64,000 bases of DNA, taken from Rudanella lutea DSM 19387. Its GTDB lineage: Bacteria; Bacteroidota; Bacteroidia; Cytophagales; Spirosomataceae. A program made the translations under genes and the position numbers. The stretch spans positions 1,035,694 through 1,099,693 of the forward strand of contig NZ_KB913013.1 of assembly GCF_000383955.1 (NCBI RefSeq), written 5' to 3'. Below are positions 16,614 through 25,778 of the stretch, piece after piece. The notes under the pieces are model-generated. The model saw nothing but the letters and a program-made list of their open reading frames with translations. It was not told the DNA's origin and made no database searches. Within the stretch, counting starts at the first letter, position 1. Every line of letters begins with the position of its first letter.

Positions 16614-19600
16614 ATGTTCAACACGTTCATAAAACGCCCCCTCCTATCCACAGTCATTTCGGTACTGATCGTGCTGTTGGGATTACTGGCGTTGACCAAC
16701 CTGCCCGTTACACAGTTTCCCGATATTGTGCCGCCTTCGGTAACCGTAACCACCAAGTACACGGGTGCCAGCGCCGATGTGTGCGTAAAGGCCGTGGCCA
16801 CTCCGCTCGAACGCGCCATCAACGGGGTACCCGACATGACCTACATGACGTCGATTTCGGGTAACGATGGTACCACGCTGATCACGATCTTTTTCAAGGT
16901 AGGCACCGACCCCGACCTGGCGGCCGTAAACGTGCAGAACCGCGTAACGACCGTTCTTGACGAGCTTCCCGAGGAGGTAATCAAAGCCGGGGTAGTAACC
17001 GAGAAAGAGGTAAACAGTATGCTGCTGTACCTCAACATCATCAGCGAAGACCCCACGGTCGACGAAAAATTCATTTACAACTTTGCTGACATCAACGTAC
17101 TGGCCGAGCTGAAGCGGATCGATGGGGTCGGCTTTGCGGCCATCATGGGTAACCGCGATTACTCGATGCGAGTGTGGCTTAAGCCCGACCGCATGACGGT
17201 GTACGAGGTTTCGGCCGATGAAGTAATTGGGGCTATTCGGAAGCAGAACGTAGAGGCAGCCCCCGGTAAAGCGGGTGAAAGCTCGGGCTATGACCCCAAT
17301 GTGTTACAGTACGTATTGCGCTATACCGGTAAGTTTTTCGAACCGGCCCAGTATGAAAATCTCGTATTACGCGTCAACAGCGACGGATCGATTCTGCGCC
17401 TGAAAGACGTGGCCGATGTGGAGTTTGGTTCGGTAAGCTACGAGGTTCTCTCGAAAACCGACGGTCGGCCTTCGGCGGCTATCATGCTCAAGCAGCGGCC
17501 GGGCTCCAACGCCAGCGAAGTTATTGCGGGCGTGAAGAAACGGATGGCTGAGCTGAAAGAGACTTCGTTTCCGCCGGGTATGACCTACAACTACGCCTAC
17601 GACGTGTCGCGGTTCCTCGACGCATCGATCCATGAGGTTGTCCGGACGCTCATCGAGGCCTTCATTCTGGTGTTTATCATCGTGTTTGTGTTCCTACAGG
17701 ATTGGCGTTCAACGCTCATCTGCGCTCTGGCCGTGCCGGTAGCGCTCGTGGGTACGTTTGCGTTCATGAACACGATTGGCTTCTCTATCAACCTGCTCAC
17801 CTTATTTGCCCTCGTACTGGCCATTGGTATTGTGGTCGATAACGCGATTGTGGTAGTCGAGGCCGTGCACGCCAAAATGGAAGAGACCGGGTTAACGCCC
17901 CGCGCGGCCACGTTTGCGGCCATGGGCGACATTGCCGGGGCCATTGTTGCCATTACACTCGTGATGTCGGCGGTGTTTGTACCGGTAGCCTTCATGTCGG
18001 GCCCGGTCGGGATCTTCTACCGGCAGTTCTCGCTCACACTGGCTATCTCAATTGTTATTTCGGGGGTCAACGCGCTCACGCTCACCCCGGCCCTTTGCGC
18101 TATTCTGCTGCGCCCCGCACATGGCGACCAGAAAGGGCTGATGGGTCGGTTCTTTGCTTCGTTTAACCGGGGCTATGAGTCGCTGGCACGTAAGTATCAG
18201 GGGTTGCTTCGCCGGATTGTCAACCGGGGGACTATTACCTGGGGCGTGTTATTCCTGTTCGTACTGGCCACCTGGGGCGTGAACAAGATTCTGCCGGCTG
18301 GCTTTATCCCGACCGAAGATCAGGGGATGATCTACGTCAACGTAACCACCCCCGTGGGTGCCACCGTCGACCGGACCGAGAAGGTACTCGATGCCATTGA
18401 GGCTGTCGCGTCGAAGTACGAGGCCGTCGAAAACGTGTCGACGCTGGCTGGTTTCAGCCTTCTCACCGACGGGGCCGGAGCCTCGTACGGTATGGGGATG
18501 ATTAACCTCAAACACTGGGACGACCGTACCGTAACCATGCGCGAGCTGATCGAAAAGCTCGAAGCAGACACCAAGCACATCACCGATGCCAGCATTCAGT
18601 TTTTCCCGCCCCCAACGGTTCCGGGTTTCGGTAACTCCAGCGGTTTTGAATTGCGGATGCTCGACCGGGGTCGGAGTGGCGACTTGAACAAAACGGCTAC
18701 AGCCGCTAAAGATTTTATCGCAGCTCTCAAAAAGCGCCCCGAAATTGGCGATGCCTTTACCAGTTTTGACCCCAGTTTCCCGCAGTATCTGCTGCACGTT
18801 GATCAGGAAAAAGCCGCTCAGAAAGGCGTTTCGATCGACAACGCCATGAGCACCCTGCAAACGCTGATGGGTAGCTACTACGCATCGAACTTTATCCGGT
18901 TTGGCCAGATGTACAAGGTGATGGTACAGGCCGCGCCCATGTACCGGACCAAACCCGAAGATGTGCTCAACATGCGGGTAAAAAACGAGCAGGGCGAGAT
19001 GGTACCTTACTCCAACTTTGTCCGGCTGGAGCGTGTGTATGGCCCTGAGCAGCTCACGCGCTACAACATGTACACGTCGGCCATGATCAACGGCGAAGCG
19101 GCCCCAGGCTACAGTAGTGGCGATGCCATCCGGGCCATTCAGGAAACCGCCGAGAAAACCCTTCCGCAGGGCTTCGGGTATGAGTGGTCGGGCATGACGC
19201 GTGAAGAGATTCTGTCGGGCGACCAGGCGCTGTACATTTTCGCTATTTGTCTGGTGTTTGTGTACCTGCTGCTGGTAGCGCAGTACGAAAGCCTGTTCTT
19301 ACCCCTGCCGGTACTGCTCTCTCTCCCAACGGGTATTTTCGGTTCGTTTGCGTTTCTGCAACTGGCCGGTCTGCAAAACAACATCTACGCCCAGGTGTCG
19401 CTCGTGATGCTCATTGGTTTGCTGGGTAAAAACGCCATTCTGATTGTGGAGTTTGCCAATCAGCGCCAGAAAGAGGGCCTGTCGATTATCGATGCAGCTC
19501 TGGAAGGGGCCGTATCGCGTCTGCGCCCGATTCTGATGACCTCCTTTGCCTTCATTGCCGGTCTGATTCCGCTGTGTATTGCCTCGGGGGCCGGGGCCAT

Positions 19601-19826
19601 GGGCAACCGGTCGATCGGAACGGCGGCTGCGGGGGGCATGCTCACCGGTACCCTGTTCGGACTGATCCTGATTCCGGGTCTGTATGTGTTCTTCGCCAAA
19701 CTGGCTGAGCGGTTCGGGTCGAAAAAATCGGCCGACAACGAGCCCCACAACCACCCTGCCCAATCGGGCGATGGGGCTTCAGTTACCACCCAAAATCACG
19801 TCAACGGTGCAATTGTTCACTCATAA
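16614..19826 (+). CDS. RND multidrug efflux pump, HAE1 family (AcrB-like)
   Basis: 1070-residue proton-driven inner-membrane transporter, full length for the family. It opens with MFNTFIKRPLLSTVISVLIV (TM1), and 12 TM helices and two large periplasmic loops are inferred from the layout. In the proton relay of TM4 the sequence is VVDNAIVVVE, with Asp409 present but Asn410 where AcrB has the second aspartate (Asp408). In TM10, Lys939 in LLGKNAILIVEFAN matches AcrB Lys940. Substrates cannot be predicted. It overlaps the outer-membrane channel gene by about 50 bases, so the three components are probably coupled. Confidence 0.95.
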   Translation: MFNTFIKRPLLSTVISVLIVLLGLLALTNLPVTQFPDIVPPSVTVTTKYTGASADVCVKAVATPLERAINGVPDMTYMTSISGNDGTTLITIFFKVGTDPDLAAVNVQNRVTTVLDELPEEVIKAGVVTEKEVNSMLLYLNIISEDPTVDEKFIYNFADINVLAELKRIDGVGFAAIMGNRDYSMRVWLKPDRMTVYEVSADEVIGAIRKQNVEAAPGKAGESSGYDPNVLQYVLRYTGKFFEPAQYENLVLRVNSDGSILRLKDVADVEFGSVSYEVLSKTDGRPSAAIMLKQRPGSNASEVIAGVKKRMAELKETSFPPGMTYNYAYDVSRFLDASIHEVVRTLIEAFILVFIIVFVFLQDWRSTLICALAVPVALVGTFAFMNTIGFSINLLTLFALVLAIGIVVDNAIVVVEAVHAKMEETGLTPRAATFAAMGDIAGAIVAITLVMSAVFVPVAFMSGPVGIFYRQFSLTLAISIVISGVNALTLTPALCAILLRPAHGDQKGLMGRFFASFNRGYESLARKYQGLLRRIVNRGTITWGVLFLFVLATWGVNKILPAGFIPTEDQGMIYVNVTTPVGATVDRTEKVLDAIEAVASKYEAVENVSTLAGFSLLTDGAGASYGMGMINLKHWDDRTVTMRELIEKLEADTKHITDASIQFFPPPTVPGFGNSSGFELRMLDRGRSGDLNKTATAAKDFIAALKKRPEIGDAFTSFDPSFPQYLLHVDQEKAAQKGVSIDNAMSTLQTLMGSYYASNFIRFGQMYKVMVQAAPMYRTKPEDVLNMRVKNEQGEMVPYSNFVRLERVYGPEQLTRYNMYTSAMINGEAAPGYSSGDAIRAIQETAEKTLPQGFGYEWSGMTREEILSGDQALYIFAICLVFVYLLLVAQYESLFLPLPVLLSLPTGIFGSFAFLQLAGLQNNIYAQVSLVMLIGLLGKNAILIVEFANQRQKEGLSIIDAALEGAVSRLRPILMTSFAFIAGLIPLCIASGAGAMGNRSIGTAAAGGMLTGTLFGLILIPGLYVFFAKLAERFGSKKSADNEPHNHPAQSGDGASVTTQNHVNGAIVHS

Positions 19827-21264
19827 ATCAGTTTCGCTTTTTTCCGGCTTTTTATTCACAGGGGCCGTTCTGAGCAGTTGTCAGGTACCCCGAACGGCCT
19901 TGCCGACCTCGGATAATACGGGGCCTCGCCCCACGGCCTTCGCCAACCAAATCGATACGTCGGGCATTGCCAAACAGAACTGGCGCACGTTTTTCAACGA
20001 CCCGCAACTGGTACAGCTGATCGACACGGCCCTGACGGGCAATCTCGACCTGCGCATTGCCACCCAGCGGATTGAACAGGCCCGGGCGGCTTTCGATTAC
20101 ACGCTCGGGTTTCTGGCCCCGCAGGTCAACGCAACGGCCTCGGCCGGGGTCGACCGGTACGGCTGGAATACCCTCAACGGGGTGGGTAACTTCGACACCA
20201 ACCTCTCGCCCAACATCCGGGGGAGTCGGCGGATACCCAACCCTACACCCGACTTTTTCCTGGGTGCCCGAAGCACCTGGGAGATCGACATCTGGGGCAA
20301 GCTGCGCAACCGGCGCAAAGCCGCTTACATGCGGTTTCTGGCTTCTGAGAAAGGGCGTCATGCACTTGTAACGGCCCTGGTTGCCGAGGTAGCCCGGTAC
20401 TACTACACGTTACTGGCGCTGGATGGCGAACTCGAAATCATCCAGAAAAACATCGAGCTCCAGCAAAACGCCGTGGAGCTGGTCGGTATTCAGAAACAGG
20501 CCGGCCGGGTTACGGAGCTGGCTGTGCAACAGTTTACGGCTCAGCTGCTGAACACCCGCAGTCGGCAGCGGCAGTTACAACAACAGATTGTTCAGGCCGA
20601 AAACGAACTAAATCGGCTGCTGGGGCGGTACCCGCAACCGATTCCACGGGGCCAATCGCTTCAGATGCGCGAGTTACCGGGCCAGGTGATCACGGGTCTA
20701 CCTGCCCAGATGATTAGCCGCCGACCCGACATCCGGCAGGCCGAACTCGAACTACAGGCTGCCAATATTGACGTGGAGGTAGTCCGGGCCGAGTTTTTAC
20801 CAAGCCTAAACCTGAATGCCTACATCGGTGTGCAATCGTTCCGGGCCGAGACGCTCTTCAACCCCGCTTCGCTGGCGGCCGGGGTACTGAGCGGCCTGGC
20901 CGCCCCGGTGTTTAACCGGCGGTTTCTGAAAGCCAACTACGGGCAGTCGGTAGCTGTAAGCCGGGAAGCCTTCAACCGGTATCGGCAGACGATTCTGAAC
21001 GGCTACAGTGAGGTAACCACCAACCTGCGGGGCGTGGAAAATTACCGGCAGGTAGCCGAGTTACAAGCACAGGAAGTTGACGTACTCCGGCAAGCCGTGA
21101 GTGTATCAAAAGATCTGTTTACGGGGGGGTACGCATCGTACATTGAGGTGATTACGGCGCAGCGAAGTGTGCTCGAAGCCGAACTCGCTCTCATTACCAC
21201 CAAACAGGCTCAGTTTACCTCTCTCACCGATCTGTATCGGGCGTTGGGGGGTGGCTGGGAGTAG
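19774..21264 (+). CDS. RND outer-membrane channel lipoprotein (OprM/TolC family)
   Basis: 496-residue outer-membrane factor. The chosen ATG at 19774 overlaps the pump gene by 53 bases and gives a signal peptide with lipobox VLSSC. Two repeated OEP domains follow: NWRTFFNDPQLVQLIDTAL with NLDLRIATQRIEQARA early, ARSTWEIDIWGKLRNRRKAA, then RRPDIRQAELELQAANIDVE and GGYASYIEVITAQRSVLEAE in the second half. These are family hallmarks. It completes the tripartite efflux system. Confidence 0.93.
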   Translation, partial: GLQLPPKITSTVQLFTHKSVSLFSGFLFTGAVLSSCQVPRTALPTSDNTGPRPTAFANQIDTSGIAKQNWRTFFNDPQLVQLIDTALTGNLDLRIATQRIEQARAAFDYTLGFLAPQVNATASAGVDRYGWNTLNGVGNFDTNLSPNIRGSRRIPNPTPDFFLGARSTWEIDIWGKLRNRRKAAYMRFLASEKGRHALVTALVAEVARYYYTLLALDGELEIIQKNIELQQNAVELVGIQKQAGRVTELAVQQFTAQLLNTRSRQRQLQQQIVQAENELNRLLGRYPQPIPRGQSLQMRELPGQVITGLPAQMISRRPDIRQAELELQAANIDVEVVRAEFLPSLNLNAYIGVQSFRAETLFNPASLAAGVLSGLAAPVFNRRFLKANYGQSVAVSREAFNRYRQTILNGYSEVTTNLRGVENYRQVAELQAQEVDVLRQAVSVSKDLFTGGYASYIEVITAQRSVLEAELALITTKQAQFTSLTDLYRALGGGWE

Positions 21265-21304
21265 CAGTTCCATTTTTTTTAGACAATTTTTGGACTCTCT
21301 ATCG

Positions 21305-21345
21305 AACCGGACGCCAGGCATTTCCAGGCGTCCGGTTTTGTTTTA
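21305..21345 (+). terminator. Terminator of the RND operon
   Basis: CCGGACGCC / GGCGTCCGG 9-bp stem with an 11-nt loop and a TTTTGTTTT tail, about 40 bases after the channel gene. Confidence 0.9.
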
Positions 21346-21457
21346 TTTCGCCCCGTCTGCGTAGATTCTTCGGGTTCAAACAAGGTGAAAAACCACCCAA
21401 TGCGCTTTATACAGGCAGACAGGCTACCGACACACTGGGCCGCGACAAACCTTTTTT

Positions 21458-22519
21458 ATGAACAAACGAATAACCCTCCTTCTGAGCTTTCTGCTGGCCG
21501 TAACCACGCTCTACGGCCAAGGCACCATCTGGACCGCCGAAAAAGCCAATGCCTGGTACGCCAAACAAGGCTGGATACGCGGCTGCAACTTCCAGCCAAG
21601 CACGGCCATCAACCAGCTCGAAATGTTTCAGGCCGCTACCTTCGACCCGCAAACCATCGACCGCGAATTGGGCTGGGCCGAAGGGCTGGGCCTCAATGCC
21701 ATGCGCGTGTACCTCCACCACGTGGCCTGGACGTCGGACCGCGAAGGTTTCAAAAAGCGGCTCGACCAGTACCTTCAGATTTCAAGTCGGCACGGCATCA
21801 AAACGATTCTGGTGTTTTTCGACGATTGCTGGAACGACACCTATCAGGCCGGCAAACAGCCCGAGCCAAAGCCCGGCGTACATAATAGCGGCTGGGTACG
21901 CGACCCCGGCAGCATGATCCTGAACCGGCCCGATAGCCTGCCCATGCTGGAGCGCTATGTGAAAGATGTAATGACCACGTTTAAGAACGACGAGCGGATT
22001 CTGCTGTGGGATTTATACAACGAGCCCGGCAACAGCGGGTATCTCGACAAGAGTATGCCCTTGCTGAAAGCCGTATTTAGCTGGGCCCGGGCTGTCAACC
22101 CCTCACAGCCTATCAGCGCGGGTGTCTGGAGCTGGAGCAACAAGTTTACCGAACTCAACAAGTTTCAGCTTGAAAACTCCGACGTGATTACGTACCATCA
22201 TTACGGCTACATCGACAAGCACAAGGAGCTGATTCAGGACCTCCGTAAGCATAACCGCCCCCTTATTTGCACTGAGTACATGGCCCGCCGAAACGGGAGC
22301 CTGTTCCAGACCATCATGCCGATGCTCAAAACCGAAAACATCGGGGCCATTAACTGGGGCTTTGTATCAGGTAAGACGAATACCATTTTTGCCTGGGACA
22401 CGCCCATAGCCAACGGCAAAGAACCCGAACTCTGGTTCCACGACATCTACCGGAAAGATGGCACCCCATTCAGCCAAAACGAGGTAGATACCATCAAGAG
22501 CCTGACAGGAAAGAAGTAA
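21458..22519 (+). CDS. Secreted glycoside hydrolase, clan GH-A (GH5-like)
   Basis: 353-residue protein with a signal peptide (residues 1-20, ending TLYGQG). The (beta/alpha)8 glycosidase signatures are the acid/base Glu189 in LWDLYNEPGNSG and the nucleophile Glu273 in PLICTEYMAR. N-terminal RGCNFQPSTAINQLEMFQ and GLNAMRVYLHHVAW are typical of Bacteroidota cellulase/mannanase-like (GH5) enzymes often annotated as 1,4-beta-xylanase. No carbohydrate-binding module or SusC/SusD pair is adjacent. An arylsulfatase follows 18 bases later, so the two may act on one sulfated or decorated polysaccharide. Substrate unknown. Confidence 0.85.
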   Translation: MNKRITLLLSFLLAVTTLYGQGTIWTAEKANAWYAKQGWIRGCNFQPSTAINQLEMFQAATFDPQTIDRELGWAEGLGLNAMRVYLHHVAWTSDREGFKKRLDQYLQISSRHGIKTILVFFDDCWNDTYQAGKQPEPKPGVHNSGWVRDPGSMILNRPDSLPMLERYVKDVMTTFKNDERILLWDLYNEPGNSGYLDKSMPLLKAVFSWARAVNPSQPISAGVWSWSNKFTELNKFQLENSDVITYHHYGYIDKHKELIQDLRKHNRPLICTEYMARRNGSLFQTIMPMLKTENIGAINWGFVSGKTNTIFAWDTPIANGKEPELWFHDIYRKDGTPFSQNEVDTIKSLTGKK

Positions 22520-22537
22520 GCGTTTGCGGCTGTTATC

Positions 22538-23992
22538 ATGACCCACCAACCGTATCTGCGTGTTTTAGGGGCCATCTCATTAGCGATGGCCTGTTTTCTC
22601 CTGCTCGGTAGCTGGATGCGCCCAACTAAGCAGGAGAAGCCCAATGTGGTGCTGTTTTTTATGGACGACCTGGGTTACGGCGATCTGTCGTGCACCGGGG
22701 CCATGGGCTACCAAACGCCCAACCTCGACCGCATGGCCGCCGAAGGCAGCCGGTTCACCAATTTTCTGGTGGCCCAGGCTGTTTGCTCGGCGTCGCGGGC
22801 GGCCCTGCTGACGGGCTGCTACCCCAACCGGATTGGACTGACGGGCGCACTCGGCCCCAACTCGCCCATTGGCCTCAACGCAAACGAAGAAACCCTGGCT
22901 GAACTGCTGAAAGAGCAGGGCTACGCCACCGGGCTGTTTGGCAAATGGCACTTGGGCGACAAAGCCGAGTTTTTGCCCACCCGGCACGGGTTCGACGAAT
23001 ATTTTGGGGTGCCTTACTCGCACGATATGTGGCCCCTCCACCCCGATCAGGCCCGCGCCAACTACCCCTCGCTGTTTTTGATGGAGGGCGAAAAGCAGAC
23101 GCGTGAGGTCAAAGACCTGAACGATGCTGCCGAACTCACCACGGCCTTCACCGAGCGGGCACTGGGCTTTATCCGAAACCACCGCAAGGAGCCCTTTTTC
23201 CTGTACATCCCGCACCCGTTGCCGCATGTTCCACTGGCGGCTTCGGCCCGGTTTCGGGGCAAAAGCGGGCGGGGTTTGTTTGGTGATGTGCTGATGGAAA
23301 TCGACTGGTCGGTGGGGCAGGTACTTAACGAGCTGAAAAAACAGGGACTCGACAAGAACACCCTTGTCCTGTTTATGGGCGACAATGGCCCCTGGCTCAA
23401 TTACGGCGATCATGCCGGATCGGCCGGGGGGCTGCGCGAGGGGAAAGGTACCACGTTCGAAGGCGGGCACCGGGTACCTTGCCTGGTTCGGTGGCCGGGG
23501 GTAGTACCGGCGGGGCGGGTAAGCAACAAGCTCCTGACGGCGCTCGATGTGCTGCCTACGGTAGCCCGGATTTGTGGGGCGCGCTTGCCCAAACAACGCA
23601 TCGACGGGGTAGACTGGCTGGCCCTACTCAAAGGCGATGAGTCGGTAACACCGCGCGATCATTTTTATTATTACTACCGCCGAAACAGTCTGGAGGCCGT
23701 TCGGAAAGGCGACTGGAAACTGGTATTTGCCCACCCCGGCCGCACCTATGAGGGCTATTTGCCGGGACAAAATGGTAAACCCGGCCCGAATACCGAGAAC
23801 CGCCCCTTCCCTACTGCCTTGTACGACCTGCAACGCGACCCCGGCGAACGGTACGATGTGCGCGAACAACACCCCGAACGCGTAGCTGAGCTGGAAAAAT
23901 TAGCCGAGCAGGCCCGCGCCGACCTCGGCGACGACCTCCAACAACGCCCCGGAGCCAATAACCGGCCACCCGGTCGGGTAGCATCACGGTAA
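22538..23992 (+). CDS. Sulfatase (arylsulfatase family, S1)
   Basis: 484-residue secreted or periplasmic sulfatase. An N-terminal hydrophobic segment (residues 5-25) precedes NVVLFFMDDLGYGDLSC with the metal-binding DD. The formylglycine motif is C-x-A-x-R with Cys83 (CSASRAALLTG), needing conversion by a sulfatase-maturating enzyme that is not in the window. GKWHLGD and FMGDNGPW supply further active-site residues. The C-terminal LYDLQRDPGERYDV is typical. The downstream tail is Pro/Arg-rich. It is cotranscribed with the glycosidase. Confidence 0.92.
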   Translation: MTHQPYLRVLGAISLAMACFLLLGSWMRPTKQEKPNVVLFFMDDLGYGDLSCTGAMGYQTPNLDRMAAEGSRFTNFLVAQAVCSASRAALLTGCYPNRIGLTGALGPNSPIGLNANEETLAELLKEQGYATGLFGKWHLGDKAEFLPTRHGFDEYFGVPYSHDMWPLHPDQARANYPSLFLMEGEKQTREVKDLNDAAELTTAFTERALGFIRNHRKEPFFLYIPHPLPHVPLAASARFRGKSGRGLFGDVLMEIDWSVGQVLNELKKQGLDKNTLVLFMGDNGPWLNYGDHAGSAGGLREGKGTTFEGGHRVPCLVRWPGVVPAGRVSNKLLTALDVLPTVARICGARLPKQRIDGVDWLALLKGDESVTPRDHFYYYYRRNSLEAVRKGDWKLVFAHPGRTYEGYLPGQNGKPGPNTENRPFPTALYDLQRDPGERYDVREQHPERVAELEKLAEQARADLGDDLQQRPGANNRPPGRVASR

Positions 23993-23996
23993 ACGA

Positions 23997-24036
23997 AAAT
24001 CGCCCGGCGTACTTTGTGCGCCGGGCGATTTATTTA
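23997..24036. terminator. Bidirectional terminator between sulfatase and histidine kinase
   Basis: AATCGCCCGGCG / CGCCGGGCGATT 12-bp stem with A-rich and T-rich flanks on both sides, placed between two converging genes. It touches the kinase stop codon. Confidence 0.88.
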
Positions 24037-25191
24037 GGCCTGCACCAGGTCGGCCTGGGTGTAATGGTGCAACGTTTTGATCACCTTCGGAATGGTAAAG
24101 AAGAACGTAGTTCCCTCTCCGGGCGTACTTTCGAGCCAGATCGTGCCACCGTAAATTTCGATTACTTTCTTGCAGGTTGCCAGCCCAATACCTGTGCCTG
24201 AGTACTGCCCGCGCCCGTGCAATCGCTGAAAAATCTCGAACACACGATCGTAATACTGCTGGTCGATCCCAATGCCGTTATCGCTGATTGAGAAACGATA
24301 CTGGTCCCCTTCGTCTTTTACGCTGATCCTGATCTGGGGCGTCACCCCGGCCCGCCGATATTTAAGACCATTGGAAATCAAATTCTGAAATACCTGTTTT
24401 AAGTCGGTTCGATGGCCAGTCAGTGTAGGCAGATTCCCTACCTCCACATTGCCACCTACTTGCTGAATTTCAGCCTGTTGATCCTCCAGCACTTCGGCTA
24501 CCAGTTCGTTCAGATTGACCTGGGTAAACGACACCTCACTCCCCACGCGTGAAAACTCCAGCAAATCATTGATCAGGTGCCGCAACCGTTCGGCAGCAGC
24601 GGCCGATACCCCAATGAGCCGCCGGGCGTCGGTGTCGAGTGCCGCGCCATGCTTGCTTTCGAGCAAGGTCAGGTAATTGGCGATTGTTTTGAGGGGCGAC
24701 TGCAAATCGTGCGACGCTACGTAAGCAAACTGCTGCAACTCCTGATTGGAGCGGGTCAGCTCCTGCATCGCCAGCATCCGGTACGATAGCTCCCGGTCGT
24801 ATTCTTTGGAGGTTCGGAGGCCAACGGCTTCGTTGAAATAACGAAACAGGGCAATGACCGTAGCAATAGAAACCACCCCGGTCAGAAACCGGATGAGCGC
24901 GTTGATCCGGTAAGCAGGGTACCAGAACATCATGGCGTCGATGAGGTGGGTAAGCCCGCACAACAAAATAAACGCTCCGAACAGCCAGAATACGCCCGGC
25001 AACGGAACCCCTTTTTTGATCAGCACAAACCGAATCAGAACGAGTGGAATGGTCATGTACGCCAACCAGATGGTCAGGTCTGAGGCAATGTATAACCATC
25101 CGTGAAAATCCGTCCAGCGCCCGCAATACCACCGGGGTGGCCAGTCGCTCATATCGGTTAGGCGGCTAAAAAACTCAAACAACTCGTTCAT
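24034..25191 (-). CDS. Sensor histidine kinase with ethylene-receptor-like membrane domain
   Basis: 385 residues. Residues about 30-118 form three transmembrane helices resembling the ethylene-binding domain of ETR1. The ETR1 residues Asp25, Tyr32, Ile35, Pro36, Ile62, Cys65 and His69 correspond without gaps to Asp38, Tyr45, Ile48, Pro49, Ile75, Cys78 and His82 (visible in SDLTIWLAYMTIPL and GAFILLCGLTHLI). Cys65/His69 are the copper ligands in plants. A coiled-coil linker (120-155) leads to the kinase: His161 in FAYVASHDLQSPLK, the N box NLISNGLKYRR, and the G boxes DNGIGID and GTGIGLA. No receiver domain or adjacent response regulator was seen. Ethylene binding is inference; cyanobacterial homologues are known to bind it. 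Confidence 0.9.
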   Translation of the reverse strand: MNELFEFFSRLTDMSDWPPRWYCGRWTDFHGWLYIASDLTIWLAYMTIPLVLIRFVLIKKGVPLPGVFWLFGAFILLCGLTHLIDAMMFWYPAYRINALIRFLTGVVSIATVIALFRYFNEAVGLRTSKEYDRELSYRMLAMQELTRSNQELQQFAYVASHDLQSPLKTIANYLTLLESKHGAALDTDARRLIGVSAAAAERLRHLINDLLEFSRVGSEVSFTQVNLNELVAEVLEDQQAEIQQVGGNVEVGNLPTLTGHRTDLKQVFQNLISNGLKYRRAGVTPQIRISVKDEGDQYRFSISDNGIGIDQQYYDRVFEIFQRLHGRGQYSGTGIGLATCKKVIEIYGGTIWLESTPGEGTTFFFTIPKVIKTLHHYTQADLVQA

Positions 25192-25555
25192 ATCGAAGGT
25201 AGTGATGTACTCGGGGCAACCGGTTGACTTTCATGTATGCAATCCGTTGCATATAACTCATAAATATAAGAGGTTATACGGGGCTCAGCCGCTTTTGTCA
25301 GCTAAAACTTATCGACTAAACGGCCCCATTATCTTATCTTACCTGTTGTACCAATCCCAGGCTCTGTACTAACGAATTGCTATGCGATTAGTTACACCTA
25401 TCAAATTAAAAGCCAGATAAATTGTTTCTATATTTTTGTTTGGTGAAGCTTACCAGACTCCCAGTACCAGCGCTTTTACTTGAAACGGCCGGAGTTGACA
25501 GGAGATTAGGTTTACACGAGGGATAAAAAGCCAAAATACACCGCAACGGGCCGCT
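25192..25555. other. Upstream region of the histidine kinase with dyads
   Basis: 364 bases between the kinase start and the tRNA-Arg promoter. A perfect 7-bp dyad TATGCAA-tccg-TTGCATA (25236-25253) is 45 bases upstream of the kinase start, and an overlapping looser dyad TATAAC...GTTATA spans 25252-25278. These may be operator sites for the kinase gene. Nothing else was recognised. Confidence 0.4.
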
Positions 25556-25589
25556 TTGTTGGGATTGCGGGCTTCATACGTTACCTTTG
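25556..25589 (+). promoter_or_regulatory. Promoter of the tRNA-Arg gene
   Basis: TTTG (25556-25559), a 22-nt spacer and TACCTTTG (25582-25589) match the Bacteroidota -33/-7 consensus. The tRNA starts 14 bases past the -7 box. Confidence 0.75.
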
Positions 25590-25603
25590 CAGTGTTGTAA
25601 AAC

Positions 25604-25677
25604 GGTCCCGTAGCTCAGCTGGATAGAGCATCTTCCTTCTAAGAAGGCGGTCCTTGGTTCGAATCCAAGCGGGATCA
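25604..25677 (+). tRNA. tRNA-Arg (anticodon TCT)
   Basis: The acceptor stem GGTCCCG / CGGGATC (one G-U pair) has discriminator A. D-stem is GCTC/GAGC, the anticodon stem TCTTC/GAAGG with loop CTTCTAA gives anticodon TCT, and the T-stem is CTTGG/CCAAG with loop TTCGAAT. CCA is not encoded. It reads AGA arginine codons. Confidence 0.95.
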
Positions 25678-25685
25678 CACTGACA

Positions 25686-25721
25686 ACCAGCCACTTATGC
25701 TTAAGCCTGAGTGGCTTTTTT
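25686..25721 (+). terminator. Terminator of tRNA-Arg
   Basis: AGCCACT / AGTGGCT stem followed by TTTTT, nine bases after the tRNA. Confidence 0.85.
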
Positions 25722-25778
25722 GTTGGTGGTTTACAAACGCGGTTACACAACTCCTTCCTGAGGCTCCATACAAACGCT

